64,000 nt of DNA from Ferrimonas sediminicola (lineage in GTDB: Bacteria; Pseudomonadota; Gammaproteobacteria; Enterobacterales; Shewanellaceae), in contig NZ_SWCI01000001.1 of NCBI RefSeq assembly GCF_005116715.1, positions 124,001-188,000 of the forward strand, given 5' to 3'. This document shows, piece by piece, positions 30,987 to 38,128 of the stretch. Position 1 is the first letter of the stretch. Each line of letters begins with the position of its first letter. The notes below the pieces were generated by a model. It ran no database searches and was not told where the DNA came from. It saw nothing but the letters and a program-made list of their open reading frames with translations. The position numbers and the translations under genes are program-made.

Positions 30987-31105
30987 AAAAAAAGATCGGT
31001 GAAACACCGATCGAAAAGGCGGAACCGACCTCCACAGCCTCTCAGCCCCATACCCCTCGAGGGCGTGGTACGGGCTGCCGGTGTCCGCGGTCAGGAACAC
31101 TGCGT
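30987..31105 (-). ncRNA. Candidate small RNA ending in a strong minus-strand terminator
   Basis: A perfect 8-base stem (GATCGGTG, loop, CACCGATC; 30994-31012) is followed on the minus strand by seven T (30993-30987). No protein gene on that strand lies upstream of it before zapB, so it must end a non-coding or unannotated transcript. Further structure upstream includes a CCTCGAGG palindrome within the CGCCCTCGAGGGG region. TTGGCA at 31134-31139 could be a -35, but the matching -10 is poor, so the 5' end is a guess. A perfect dyad TGGCAA-CATC-TTGCCA sits at 31123-31138. Not one of the known RNAs I could recognise. Confidence 0.4.
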
Positions 31106-31197
31106 CAGGAAAGATAACAAGGTGGCAACATCTTGCCAAATGGAGGGGCGTCAAAGAATCGCTACGGATCCCTCTGGGTTTATCTTTTCGCAGTACG

Positions 31198-31225
31198 TTG
31201 TATTGCGGATAAAACCAAATACAAT
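31198..31225 (+). promoter_or_regulatory. Possible ytfK promoter within an inverted repeat
   Basis: TTGTAT, a 16-base spacer and TACAAT form a plausible promoter 52 bases before ytfK. The same bases contain the perfect inverted repeat TTGTATT / AATACAA separated by 13 bases, a candidate operator. Confidence 0.4.
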
Positions 31226-31276
31226 TGCCGCGGTCTGATACCTTACGTCAGCCAGAATATAACAAGGAATTTGACG

Positions 31277-31483
31277 GTGAGAATTTTCCCAATCTACGCA
31301 CCGAGGATGATTGCCAAGCACGCCAGGGTTTTCAGGGATGGAGTGGTGCTGATCAAACACATCGGCCGGCTGGAGTTCAAAGCGGGGCGATTCATCATGC
31401 CCAGGCATTCGCTGCCTAAGGTGCGGGAGGTGATCAATGAACTGAACGGACTGCTGCAGCTCGAGGCCGCAGCAGCCGGATAA
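31277..31483 (+). CDS. ytfK: YtfK-like DUF1107 protein
   Basis: 68 residues with a GTG start (VRIFPIYAPRMIAKHARVF), the same length as E. coli YtfK and aligning along it: RxFxxY.P..AK at the start, LIKHIGRLEFKAGRF in the middle, then SxVxEVN-type helix VREVINELNGLL. AAGGAA lies seven bases upstream. E. coli YtfK stimulates SpoT-dependent (p)ppGpp accumulation during starvation; that role is carried over by homology only. Convergent with zapB, four bases apart. Confidence 0.8.
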   Translation: MRIFPIYAPRMIAKHARVFRDGVVLIKHIGRLEFKAGRFIMPRHSLPKVREVINELNGLLQLEAAAAG

Positions 31484-31487
31484 TGCC

Positions 31488-31745
31488 TTAGGCCAGCTCG
31501 CTCAGGCCCGGGGCTGGCTGGTTGTCGTCTGCCTGGGAGAGGCGGCTGAGCAATCCTGCCGCCTTGCTGTTCCAGGCTTGAAGCTCCTGCTCCAGCTCGC
31601 GGTTGCGCTGCTCCAGTTCGGTGGCCTTGTCGGCCAGCTCCTGGGCGCGACCGCGCTCCTCCTCCAACTCCATCTGCTGAAGTTCAATGGTCTCCAGCGC
31701 ACTCTGAACGCGAGACTCCAGTTTGTCTAATAGATCTAAGCTCAT
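31488..31745 (-). CDS. zapB: Cell-division protein ZapB
   Basis: 85-residue coiled coil. The N-terminus MSLDLLDKLESRVQSALETIELQQMELEEE matches ZapB, and heptads run through residue 60. ZapB links ZapA-FtsZ to MatP and stabilises the Z ring. A short Pro-rich tail (DDNQPAPGLSELA) replaces the usual C-terminus. Confidence 0.9.
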   Translation of the reverse strand: MSLDLLDKLESRVQSALETIELQQMELEEERGRAQELADKATELEQRNRELEQELQAWNSKAAGLLSRLSQADDNQPAPGLSELA

Positions 31746-31908
31746 AGGACCTTACTGCTTAAGGGGTTGAACAGAGTCCGATTCTAGCAGTGCCTGCGGC
31801 GCTGATCACGGTATTTCGCCCCCCTCTCTTGTCGTCAGGGGCCGGATAGGCCCGCCGTTTCCCGCCTCGCCCCGAGGTTCGTTCAAAAAGTGGTCGTTGC
31901 AACGAGAA

Positions 31909-31928
31909 ATGCCCACCGAAGTGGGCAT
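31909..31928 (-). terminator. Terminator of the flavoprotein-cytochrome unit
   Basis: Perfect stem ATGCCCAC / GTGGGCAT with a CGAA loop, 45 bases beyond the cytochrome stop; the minus-strand T-run is short (ATTTCT). A 12-base palindrome TCGTTGCAACGA follows at 31894-31905. Confidence 0.65.
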
Positions 31929-31973
31929 CGACGCAGTGATGATGGCGGTTCCGGGGCTTGCCGCCCCTTCGCC

Positions 31974-32372
31974 TCAGCGCCGCTTGAGCTGCGGATATTT
32001 GAACTCGTGGCAGTGGTTGCAGTACACCTGGGTCTTCTTGTGCTGGGCGTGGCAGTAGACGCAGCTGAGATCCTGACCATAGTGCAGGCTGTCGTGGGGG
32101 TTGGGCTCATAGGCGGCGCCGTGACCGGGGCGCTGGGTCTGTTCCGCCAACTCCTCCCTGCTGCCGTGGCAGGTGAGGCACGCCTCCTCTGAAGGGATGG
32201 TGTAGGGCTTGCTGTCGCCGTGACAGCTGCTGCACTCCACGTTGCCCTGAGCATCGCTGAAGATCTCCTTGTGGTAGGACTTCATCGGCATCTTGGTGGC
32301 CATGGCGGGTAGGGACAGCCCCAGGGCGGCGGTAACCAGCAGGGCCGCAATGGAGGTATAGGCTTTGGACAT
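31974..32372 (-). CDS. Periplasmic tetraheme cytochrome c (reductase electron-transfer subunit)
   Basis: 132 residues with a Sec signal (MSKAYTSIAALLVTAALGLSLPAMA) and four CXXCH sites: CSSCH, CLTCH, CVYCH, CNHCH. Additional histidines (SYHKE, GHGAAYEPNPHDSLHYG) can act as distal ligands, giving the small tetraheme type found as the N-terminal domain of Shewanella flavocytochrome c3, here a separate polypeptide. The GGAG five bases before ATG 32372 fixes the start. It follows the flavoprotein gene by 29 bases and should pass electrons from the quinol pool (for example via CymA/NapC, not in this window) to that flavin enzyme. Confidence 0.9.
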   Translation of the reverse strand: MSKAYTSIAALLVTAALGLSLPAMATKMPMKSYHKEIFSDAQGNVECSSCHGDSKPYTIPSEEACLTCHGSREELAEQTQRPGHGAAYEPNPHDSLHYGQDLSCVYCHAQHKKTQVYCNHCHEFKYPQLKRR

Positions 32373-32401
32373 GGTAACTCCGGTGTTCATTAGGGCTCTA
32401 C

Positions 32402-33961
32402 TCAGGCCAGTTTCAGGGACAGGGCGTCAGCTTTGACGGCACTGCGGGCAGCGTTGCGTCCGGTGACCACGCCTTCGGCCACGGCGCAGGCACCCAGTCG
32501 TGAGGCGCCGTGGATGCCGCCAGTGGCTTCGCCGGCGGCGTACAGGCCGGCGATTGGCTTGTCGGAGATCAGATGCAGCACCTGAGAGTGGGTGTTCACC
32601 CGCACCCCGCCCATGCAGTAGTGCACCTTGGGCCACATACGCACCGCGTACCAGGGGCCTTCGGTGAGCTCGAACGCCTGCATCAGCGGCCGGCCGAATT
32701 GCTTGTCCTCGCCGTCGCGGACGAACTGGTTCCACTGGGCCACCTGCGCCTTCAGCTTGTCGGCGGGGATGCCATACAGCCCGGCCAGATCATCCAGGGT
32801 GTCCGCCTTCTTGATCACGTCGTACTTCAGGCCCCACTCCAGGGTCTGGGCCTTGGCCGCGCCCTTTTCGTTGGTGAAGCCGATGGGGTAGACGGGCTGA
32901 CCCTGGTCGTCGCGACGGGTCATGATCGCTTCCGCCCGGGCCTTGCGGTCGGCCAGCTCGTTAAAGAAACGCTCGCCGGTGCGCACGTCCACCACGATGC
33001 CATTCTGGTAAGTGGCGGCGGTGTTGAACTGGGAGGCGGTACCAAACCCCTTCTCATCGGGGGAGGACCAGGGTCCCAGCTGGATCTGGTCCAGGTGGAT
33101 GGGGTTGGCGCCGATCAGCATCATCTGCTTCAGGGCATCGGCGTTGGCGCCGGGGTGGTTGGTGGAGTCCAGCTCGGAGGTCAGCCTGGGCTGCTGCATC
33201 TGGCGGAAGGGGATGTCGCGGCCGAAGCCGCCAGTGGCCATGATCACCCCCTTGCGGGCGCCCAGCAGTTTGTCGCTTCCGCTCTTCTCCTTGGGGAAGA
33301 AGTAGCCGCTCTTCACTTTGACACCGACAACCCGTTGCTGTCCATCCTGGACGAACTCGATCAGCTTGGTCTGTTTGTACATGGTGACCCCCGCCTTCTT
33401 GGCGGCGGCGATCAAGGGGCGGATGATGCCGGCCCCGGAGCTTTCACGGGTCTGAAGGACCCGGGGCAGGGAGTGGCCGCCGAAGTGCTGGACGAACGGC
33501 TTCCATACGGTGCCGTAGCTCTCCAGCCAGCGGGCAGACTCGGCGGTGCCGTCACACACCAGCTTCAGCATCTCCACGTCATTCATGCCGCGACCGGAGG
33601 TGAGCATGTCGGACACCATCAGCTCGACACTGTCCTCGATGCCGGCCTTGGCTTGGTGGTCGGAGCCGGCCACCGCCATGGCACCGCCGTTGATGGTGGA
33701 GTTGCCGCCGAAGACCGGCATCTTGTCGATCACCAGCACCTTGTCGCCCTCTTCGGCGGCCTGCACTGCGGCGGACATGCCGGCGAAGCCGGAGCCGACC
33801 ACGATGATGTCGAAGATCTCGTCGAACTTGGGGGCCGGGGTCGCTCTGGGGGCGGCGATGGTGGGGCCGGCGACCATCAGGCCGCCAACGCCGGCGGCCA
33901 GGGCGGCGCCCTGCTTCAGCAGCGCCCGGCGGGAGGGGTTGGTGTTGTGTGGGTGACTCAT
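32402..33961 (-). CDS. Tat-exported FAD flavoprotein reductase, fumarate/urocanate/enoate-reductase family
   Basis: 519 residues. Twin-arginine signal SRRALLKQGAAL at 10-21, FAD-binding IIVVGSGFAGMSAAVQAAEEG at 53-73, then the flavocytochrome c reductase fold. C-terminal active-site blocks are HYCMGGVRVN (447-456, family HxMGG) and GGIHGASRLGACAVAEG (family HGANRLGGN, catalytic Arg region). The fumarate-reductase IQxHPT motif is replaced by IQLGPWSSPDEKG, so fumarate is unlikely. Two-gene layout, with heme on a separate subunit, recalls the (meth)acrylate reductase type of Geobacter. Expressed from a sigma54 promoter; ATG 33961 has GGAG eight bases upstream. Likely reduces the lyase product in the periplasm (inference). 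Confidence 0.88.
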   Translation of the reverse strand: MSHPHNTNPSRRALLKQGAALAAGVGGLMVAGPTIAAPRATPAPKFDEIFDIIVVGSGFAGMSAAVQAAEEGDKVLVIDKMPVFGGNSTINGGAMAVAGSDHQAKAGIEDSVELMVSDMLTSGRGMNDVEMLKLVCDGTAESARWLESYGTVWKPFVQHFGGHSLPRVLQTRESSGAGIIRPLIAAAKKAGVTMYKQTKLIEFVQDGQQRVVGVKVKSGYFFPKEKSGSDKLLGARKGVIMATGGFGRDIPFRQMQQPRLTSELDSTNHPGANADALKQMMLIGANPIHLDQIQLGPWSSPDEKGFGTASQFNTAATYQNGIVVDVRTGERFFNELADRKARAEAIMTRRDDQGQPVYPIGFTNEKGAAKAQTLEWGLKYDVIKKADTLDDLAGLYGIPADKLKAQVAQWNQFVRDGEDKQFGRPLMQAFELTEGPWYAVRMWPKVHYCMGGVRVNTHSQVLHLISDKPIAGLYAAGEATGGIHGASRLGACAVAEGVVTGRNAARSAVKADALSLKLA

Positions 33962-34004
33962 AGTTAATTCTCCAGTGCACCTTGGCAAAGTGATGCCCGG
34001 ATAT

Positions 34005-34020
34005 TGCAGTGGCCGTGCCA
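34005..34020 (-). promoter_or_regulatory. Sigma54 promoter of the flavoprotein-cytochrome unit
   Basis: Read on the minus strand: TGGCAC-GGCCA-CTGCA, against the consensus TGGCAC-N5-TTGCW; one mismatch, with the invariant GG and GC dinucleotides present at 10-base spacing. The transcript would start near 33995 and leave a 34-base leader. Confidence 0.85.
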
Positions 34021-34095
34021 CCCTGCCCTGGCAAAGCGAAAAGGGCCGGATCTATGAGCCACCCCACACAAGCACGAAATGTCGGCTTTAGGGGC

Positions 34096-34133
34096 TACGA
34101 AATATGGTGATCCATTACGAGGTATTGGAGTGC
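34096..34133. promoter_or_regulatory. Operator pair A (activator site) upstream of the flavoprotein gene
   Basis: TACGAAATATGGTGATCCA (34096-34114) and a weaker direct copy TTACGAGGTATTGG beginning at 34115, about two helical turns apart. The centre is some 110 bases upstream of the predicted sigma54 start, the normal place for an enhancer-binding protein. Shares its core with copies near the lyase and porin promoters. Confidence 0.75.
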
Positions 34134-34210
34134 TTTTCGGGCGCGGAGGGGGTGGAATGGAAAAGGCGTTTCACTCGGGAAGGGATCAATTGCGTCGGGG
34201 ATCGCTGGAA

Positions 34211-34229
34211 TATGAGATATGGTGATCGC
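34211..34229. promoter_or_regulatory. Operator B upstream of the flavoprotein gene
   Basis: TATGAGATATGGTGATCGC, a further copy of the shared operator, about 225 bases upstream of the predicted start and next to the lyase terminator. The remainder of the 33962-34283 gap shows only these sites, the promoter and the terminator. Confidence 0.65.
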
Positions 34230-34240
34230 AGCAAACGGAA

Positions 34241-34262
34241 AAGCCGGCCCAGGGGCCGGCTT
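34241..34262 (-). terminator. Terminator of the lyase gene
   Basis: Stem AAGCCGGCC / GGCCGGCTT with a 4-base loop; four T follow on the minus strand. 21 bases past the lyase stop. Confidence 0.75.
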
Positions 34263-34283
34263 GATCGGGTGAGATAGAGACGC

Positions 34284-35930
34284 TTAGTAAGCCTTCACAA
34301 ACTCGGAGGAAGCCTGGAAGTCAGGAGTGTAGGCGCGGTCCTTATCTACGAACTTCACCAGTTTGCGGTACTCCTTGTACATCTTGCCGGTGTCCTTGCC
34401 CAGCATCAGCTTGGGGTTGTCCATCTTGCGCAGGTCGATGGCCTGGGCGGAGTGGAACAGCTCAAGGCCGAAGATGTAGCTCATGTTGTCGGCAATCTGG
34501 ATCAGGTTGTCGGAGGCCAGCTTCAGGTTGGTGAAGGTGTCCTCGATGTTGCCGGCGATGGCCACACCCTCGAAGCTCACGGGCTGAGCCAGCTGCTTGT
34601 TGCGGACGTGCAGGTCCACGTAGGCCTTCTGTACGGCACCGAAGGCGTGACCCACGTTGCCTGGCGCAGTCAGGAAGCGGGGCAGGTGGGTGAAGTGGTC
34701 GTCGGACAGACGGGTGGTGCGCATCACCGAGTTGTGGGACACCTGGGTCATCGCCACGCTCAGCTGCTGAACCGCCATGGCCACCGGCAGGGGGTTGAAG
34801 TTGGTGGTGGGGAAGACACCGCCCTTACCGTCGATCAGGTACTTGGCCACCTGGGGTTTGTTGACGTACTCCTTGCCCGGGTTCAGCACCACCGCCGGGT
34901 TGTCGTCGGAGGCGTTGATGTGGATGCTCAGCATCTTCTCCAGCTCGTCGGCGGCCTTCTCTGCCATGGCGAAGGTGTAACCGGAAGTGCGGAAGGAGAG
35001 AGGATCCTGCAGGGGACGATCCTGGTTCAGCTCCCAAAGGTAGGAACCGTCCAGTTTGTTGAGGATGGTGTCGGCGGTGGCCTGAACATAGGGGAAGGGG
35101 CGTACGTCGTTGGTCTGGGGCAGGAAGGGCGCCACGTTGCCGTTCAGGCCTTCCAGAGACAGGCCGAACAGGGTAGGGGCCACGTTCAGAACCTGTTCGG
35201 AATCTTTCAGCGCCTTCATGGCGTAGGCGGTGGCGAAAGAGTTGTTGGACAGGATGGAGAGGGCGTCTTTGCCAATGGGAGACAGGGGCTTGATGCCGGC
35301 CTGCTTCATCGCCTCGGAGGAGCTCATGCGCTCACCCTTGTAGTACACCTCCCATTCGCCCAGCATCGCCAGACCCACGTGAGAAGCCATCAGGATGTCC
35401 GCTTCGCCCACGGTGCCCTTGGAGGGGATCACGGGAACGATGTCGTTGTCCAGGTAGGCTTCGTACAGGTCGGCGACCACCGGCTGGACGCCGGTCTGAC
35501 CGTGCAGCAGGGTGTTCAGGCGAACCACCATGCCCAGACGCACCAGCTCGGCGGGCATCGGCTCACCTACCGCGGCGGAGTGGGCGCGCAGGGCGTTGTA
35601 CTGGAACTCGCGGGAGGCCTTCAGGGCTTCCTCGGTCATCTCGCCGGAGGCGTCGAACAGCTTGTGGTCCTTGTTCAGGCCCACTCCTACGGTCAGGCCG
35701 TAAACGGGCTTGCCCAGGCGCGCGGCGGTCATCAGGGTGTCGAACGCCTTGTCCAGACGCTTGTGGGCCTGGTTGGCGATGTCCACATTGGCGTCACCTT
35801 TGGCGATGGCCCAGGCTTGATCCAGGGTCATGTCGAAACCGTTCAGGGCGATGGTCTCCTTGGCCATGGCGCCACCGGCGCTCAGGCTAAGGGCAAGGGC
35901 AAGTGCGACTTTACTCGTTACAGCTTTCAC
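34284..35930 (-). CDS. Exported aromatic amino acid/histidine ammonia-lyase homologue lacking the MIO triad
   Basis: 548 residues with a Sec signal (MKAVTSKVALALALSLSAGGAMA), so periplasmic, whereas most known relatives are cytosolic. GTG start at 35930 with GGAGA seven bases upstream. Family residues are kept: catalytic Tyr78 in YGLTVGVG, QDPLSFR (308-314), SDDNPAVVL (341-349), TTNFNPLP, AQPVS and the NIED glutamate (about 463), AQAIDLR (495-501). Where family members read G-S-V-G-Ala-Ser-Gly-D-L, this protein reads GTVGEADILMAS (172-183): the Ala-Ser-Gly that cyclises into MIO is absent and the loop is one residue shorter. An Ala-Ser-Gly at 94-96 lies in a different region, the Tyr-loop neighbourhood. 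Substrate unknown; an amino acid giving an enoate plus ammonia is inferred from the adjacent reductase. Confidence 0.88.
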   Translation of the reverse strand: MKAVTSKVALALALSLSAGGAMAKETIALNGFDMTLDQAWAIAKGDANVDIANQAHKRLDKAFDTLMTAARLGKPVYGLTVGVGLNKDHKLFDASGEMTEEALKASREFQYNALRAHSAAVGEPMPAELVRLGMVVRLNTLLHGQTGVQPVVADLYEAYLDNDIVPVIPSKGTVGEADILMASHVGLAMLGEWEVYYKGERMSSSEAMKQAGIKPLSPIGKDALSILSNNSFATAYAMKALKDSEQVLNVAPTLFGLSLEGLNGNVAPFLPQTNDVRPFPYVQATADTILNKLDGSYLWELNQDRPLQDPLSFRTSGYTFAMAEKAADELEKMLSIHINASDDNPAVVLNPGKEYVNKPQVAKYLIDGKGGVFPTTNFNPLPVAMAVQQLSVAMTQVSHNSVMRTTRLSDDHFTHLPRFLTAPGNVGHAFGAVQKAYVDLHVRNKQLAQPVSFEGVAIAGNIEDTFTNLKLASDNLIQIADNMSYIFGLELFHSAQAIDLRKMDNPKLMLGKDTGKMYKEYRKLVKFVDKDRAYTPDFQASSEFVKAY

Positions 35931-36003
35931 TTCACTATCTCCAGCTTATCTATTGTTAGTCTGCGGCGGACAGGGGCGTCCCCGTGTCTCTTGCCCTGCA
36001 GGT

Positions 36004-36019
36004 TGCAGCTAGTGTGCCA
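36004..36019 (-). promoter_or_regulatory. Sigma54 promoter of the lyase gene
   Basis: Minus strand reads TGGCAC-ACTAG-CTGCA, the same one-base variant of the consensus as in front of the flavoprotein gene. Predicted start near 35994, 63-base leader. Confidence 0.85.
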
Positions 36020-36071
36020 GCCGTGCCAAAGGGGGCTTTTGGCCTCAGAACTATGATCGGCGACCTCGAGC

Positions 36072-36113
36072 TACGAGATATCGTATCCCGATTTACTGGA
36101 TATCGTGGTTATC
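36072..36113. promoter_or_regulatory. Operator pair C upstream of the lyase gene
   Basis: TACGAGATATCGTATCCCG (36072-36090) plus a weaker copy ACTGGATATCGTGGTTATC (36095-36113). They are centred about 88 and 110 bases upstream of the predicted lyase start, matching the geometry at the porin gene. Confidence 0.7.
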
Positions 36114-36483
36114 TACGAAATCTAACCAGTGGGTCTGTTGGGGAGGGAGTGTGGCATTCTCCCAGGAAAGGAATAAGCCACCGCAATGGAATGCTGTGAA
36201 CGATATCATAAAAACTCTTACTTTGGGGGTTCATTCCCAGAAAAATGAAACTGTGATCTCCGCCAGGTTTCAATTTGTCCCGGAAAGATAATAAGCGCAA
36301 AAAATAGAGATATATAAGAACTCAATTAAGCGAGCGCCGAATTAAGGCGGTATGAAAATGATAAGGAGGTGTCATTTTTAAATATTCGCTGCCGTACTAG
36401 CTCGAAATCCATGACTTCGCCCCCATTTTGCGCCGCGCCGCTGCCCTACCATTACGGCACTTCGTAACTGGCCGAGCCTTTCC
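36114..36483. other. Intergenic region before the sigma54 activator gene
   Basis: 370 bases, AT-richer than its surroundings and without a convincing gene. It must contain the activator's promoter; GATAAT near 36285 and TATATAAG near 36310 are candidate -10 elements. GGTTA-N11-TAACC is a small dyad at 36107-36127. No sigma54 element was seen on the plus strand, so the activator is probably sigma70-dependent. Confidence 0.4.
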
Positions 36484-38019
36484 ATGTCTTCCGAACTGCG
36501 TTTTTTCTATGAGGTGACCCAGCGGCTATCGGGCAGCCTGCAGCTTGAGGCGTCGCTCCACTCCTGCCTGGCGTACCTGACGGATCACATCCCGGTCGAT
36601 GGCATCTACATCAACATCTTCATGGCCGAGAGCCAGGAGATTCAGATGCTGGCTCACGCCAATGCCACCGGCGGACAGCTGCTGGATCGGCGCATCGCCC
36701 TGACCCCGGAGATGTGTGAAGGGTTGACCGATCGGGAACGTCCGCCCATCCGCATTCTCAACGCCATAGAACAGGACAGCGTCACTCACCATGTGCTGTC
36801 GCAGTTGATCCCCGACGCCAAGTCGGTGATGCTGCTGCGGATGCGTTGCGACGATTTCCACCTGGGGGTGGTGGGGCTCTACTCCCACCAGGAGCACAGC
36901 TTCCGCCCCCGTCACGGGGATCTGCTGCAGGCTTTGCACCAGCCCCTCGCCATGGTGACCGCCTTCAACTTGCAGGGGCGTAACCTGCTGGCGGAGAAGG
37001 CACAACTGGAAGCGGAAAACCGCAGCCTTCGCCGCACCATGGACAGCCGGGATGAGGTGATCGGCGCCCATGCCGGCCTCAAGCAGGTGATGGAGCAGGT
37101 GGAGGCGATCGCCCCGCTGGACAGCACCGTGCTGATCCAGGGAGAGACCGGCAGCGGTAAGGAGGTGATCGCCAATGCCATCCATGTGCGCTCCGTCCGC
37201 GCCGGGCGTCCCTTCGTCAAGGTGAACTGCGGCGCCATCCCCGACAGCCTGATCGACTCCGAGCTGTTCGGTTACGAAAAGGGCGCCTTCACCGGGGCGG
37301 AGAAGCGCAAGCAGGGCTACTTCGAGCAGGCCAACGGCGGCACCATCTTCCTGGATGAGCTGGGAGAGCTGCCTCTCTCCGCCCAGGTGCGGCTGTTGCG
37401 GGTGCTGCAGAGCCGGACCATTGTCCGGGTGGGGGGCGTAGAACCGGTGGAGCTGGATATCCGGGTGGTTGCGGCGACCCACAGGGATCTGCAGCAGATG
37501 GTCCGCGCCGGGGAGTTCCGCGAAGATCTCTGGTATCGCCTCAACGTGTTCCCCATCGCCATTCCGGCCCTGCGCCAGCGTCGTGGAGACGTGCCACTGC
37601 TGGTGCACCACCTGCTGGAGCAGTTCCGGGTGCGCTTCAAGCTGGAGCGACTGCCCAGCATCGCCCCGGAGCAGCTCTCCCGGTTGCAGAACTACGACTG
37701 GCCCGGCAATGTCCGCGAGCTGGTTAACGCGGTGGAGCGGGCGATGATCCAGTCCAGGGGCGGGCCGCTGCAGTTCGACTTCCTGGCGCCGGGGCAGCAT
37801 GACCGGGTGCCGGTGGTGGCGGGAGGGGAGACCGTGGTGATCGATCCCAGCCGCGCCGGGGATCACCTGGTGCCTCTGGACACCATGACCGCCAAGTACA
37901 TCGAACACGCATTGCGGCTGACCGGTGGCAAGATTCACGGGCCAGGGGGCGCCGCCGAGCGGCTGCAGATCCACCCCAACACCCTGCGCAGCCGGATGAA
38001 GAAGTTGGGGCTGATGTAG
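36484..38019 (+). CDS. Sigma54-dependent transcriptional activator with GAF sensor domain
   Basis: 511 residues. N-terminal GAF-like sensor (about 1-160; YINIFMAESQEIQMLAHANA, LGVVGLYSHQ), a short coiled linker (168-188), AAA+ domain with Walker A GETGSGKE (220-227), sigma54-contact loop GAFTGA (267-272), Walker B GGTIFLDE (285-292), and a C-terminal Fis-type helix-turn-helix (LQIHPNTLRSRMKKLGL). It has no phosphoreceiver domain, so it likely senses a small molecule directly, like NorR, FhlA or XylR-type regulators. Its position amid three genes with sigma54 promoters and a shared operator makes it the probable activator of the lyase, reductase and porin. Weak ribosome-binding site. Confidence 0.93.
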   Translation: MSSELRFFYEVTQRLSGSLQLEASLHSCLAYLTDHIPVDGIYINIFMAESQEIQMLAHANATGGQLLDRRIALTPEMCEGLTDRERPPIRILNAIEQDSVTHHVLSQLIPDAKSVMLLRMRCDDFHLGVVGLYSHQEHSFRPRHGDLLQALHQPLAMVTAFNLQGRNLLAEKAQLEAENRSLRRTMDSRDEVIGAHAGLKQVMEQVEAIAPLDSTVLIQGETGSGKEVIANAIHVRSVRAGRPFVKVNCGAIPDSLIDSELFGYEKGAFTGAEKRKQGYFEQANGGTIFLDELGELPLSAQVRLLRVLQSRTIVRVGGVEPVELDIRVVAATHRDLQQMVRAGEFREDLWYRLNVFPIAIPALRQRRGDVPLLVHHLLEQFRVRFKLERLPSIAPEQLSRLQNYDWPGNVRELVNAVERAMIQSRGGPLQFDFLAPGQHDRVPVVAGGETVVIDPSRAGDHLVPLDTMTAKYIEHALRLTGGKIHGPGGAAERLQIHPNTLRSRMKKLGLM

Positions 38020-38033
38020 TCTCTCAGCCATGG

Positions 38034-38059
38034 AAAAGCCGGGCAGTTGCCCGGCTTTT
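38034..38059 (+). terminator. Terminator of the activator gene
   Basis: Perfect stem AAAAGCCGGGC / GCCCGGCTTTT with loop AGTT, 14 bases after the stop. Confidence 0.88.
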
Positions 38060-38065
38060 CCCTAT

Positions 38066-38092
38066 AAAAAAGCCACCGCGCGAAGCGGTGGC
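38066..38092 (-). terminator. Terminator of the porin gene
   Basis: Stem GCCACCGC / GCGGTGGC with loop GCGAA; six T follow on the minus strand. Confidence 0.85.
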
Positions 38093-38128
38093 AACAGGGT
38101 CAGGAAAATTGAACAGGGGGCGTTCGGT

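Noticed and set aside
31020-31075. GGGG...GGCTGAGA on the minus strand, resembling part of a TPP riboswitch
   Set aside because: The second conserved part (GGATAATGCCAGCG-like) is absent and no thiamine gene follows.
32510-33967. 485-codon frame opposite the flavoprotein gene
   Set aside because: Antisense shadow; the minus-strand frame has clear FAD and Tat motifs.
34560-35660. Ala-Ser-Gly at lyase residues 94-96 as the MIO triad
   Set aside because: It lies in the loop after the catalytic Tyr region, nearly 80 residues before the G-x-V-G context where MIO forms in this family.
34452-36056. 534-codon frame opposite the lyase gene
   Set aside because: Antisense shadow of a gene with signal peptide, ribosome-binding site and sigma54 promoter.
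36526-38031. 501-codon frame opposite the sigma54 activator
   Set aside because: Antisense shadow; no domain recognisable.
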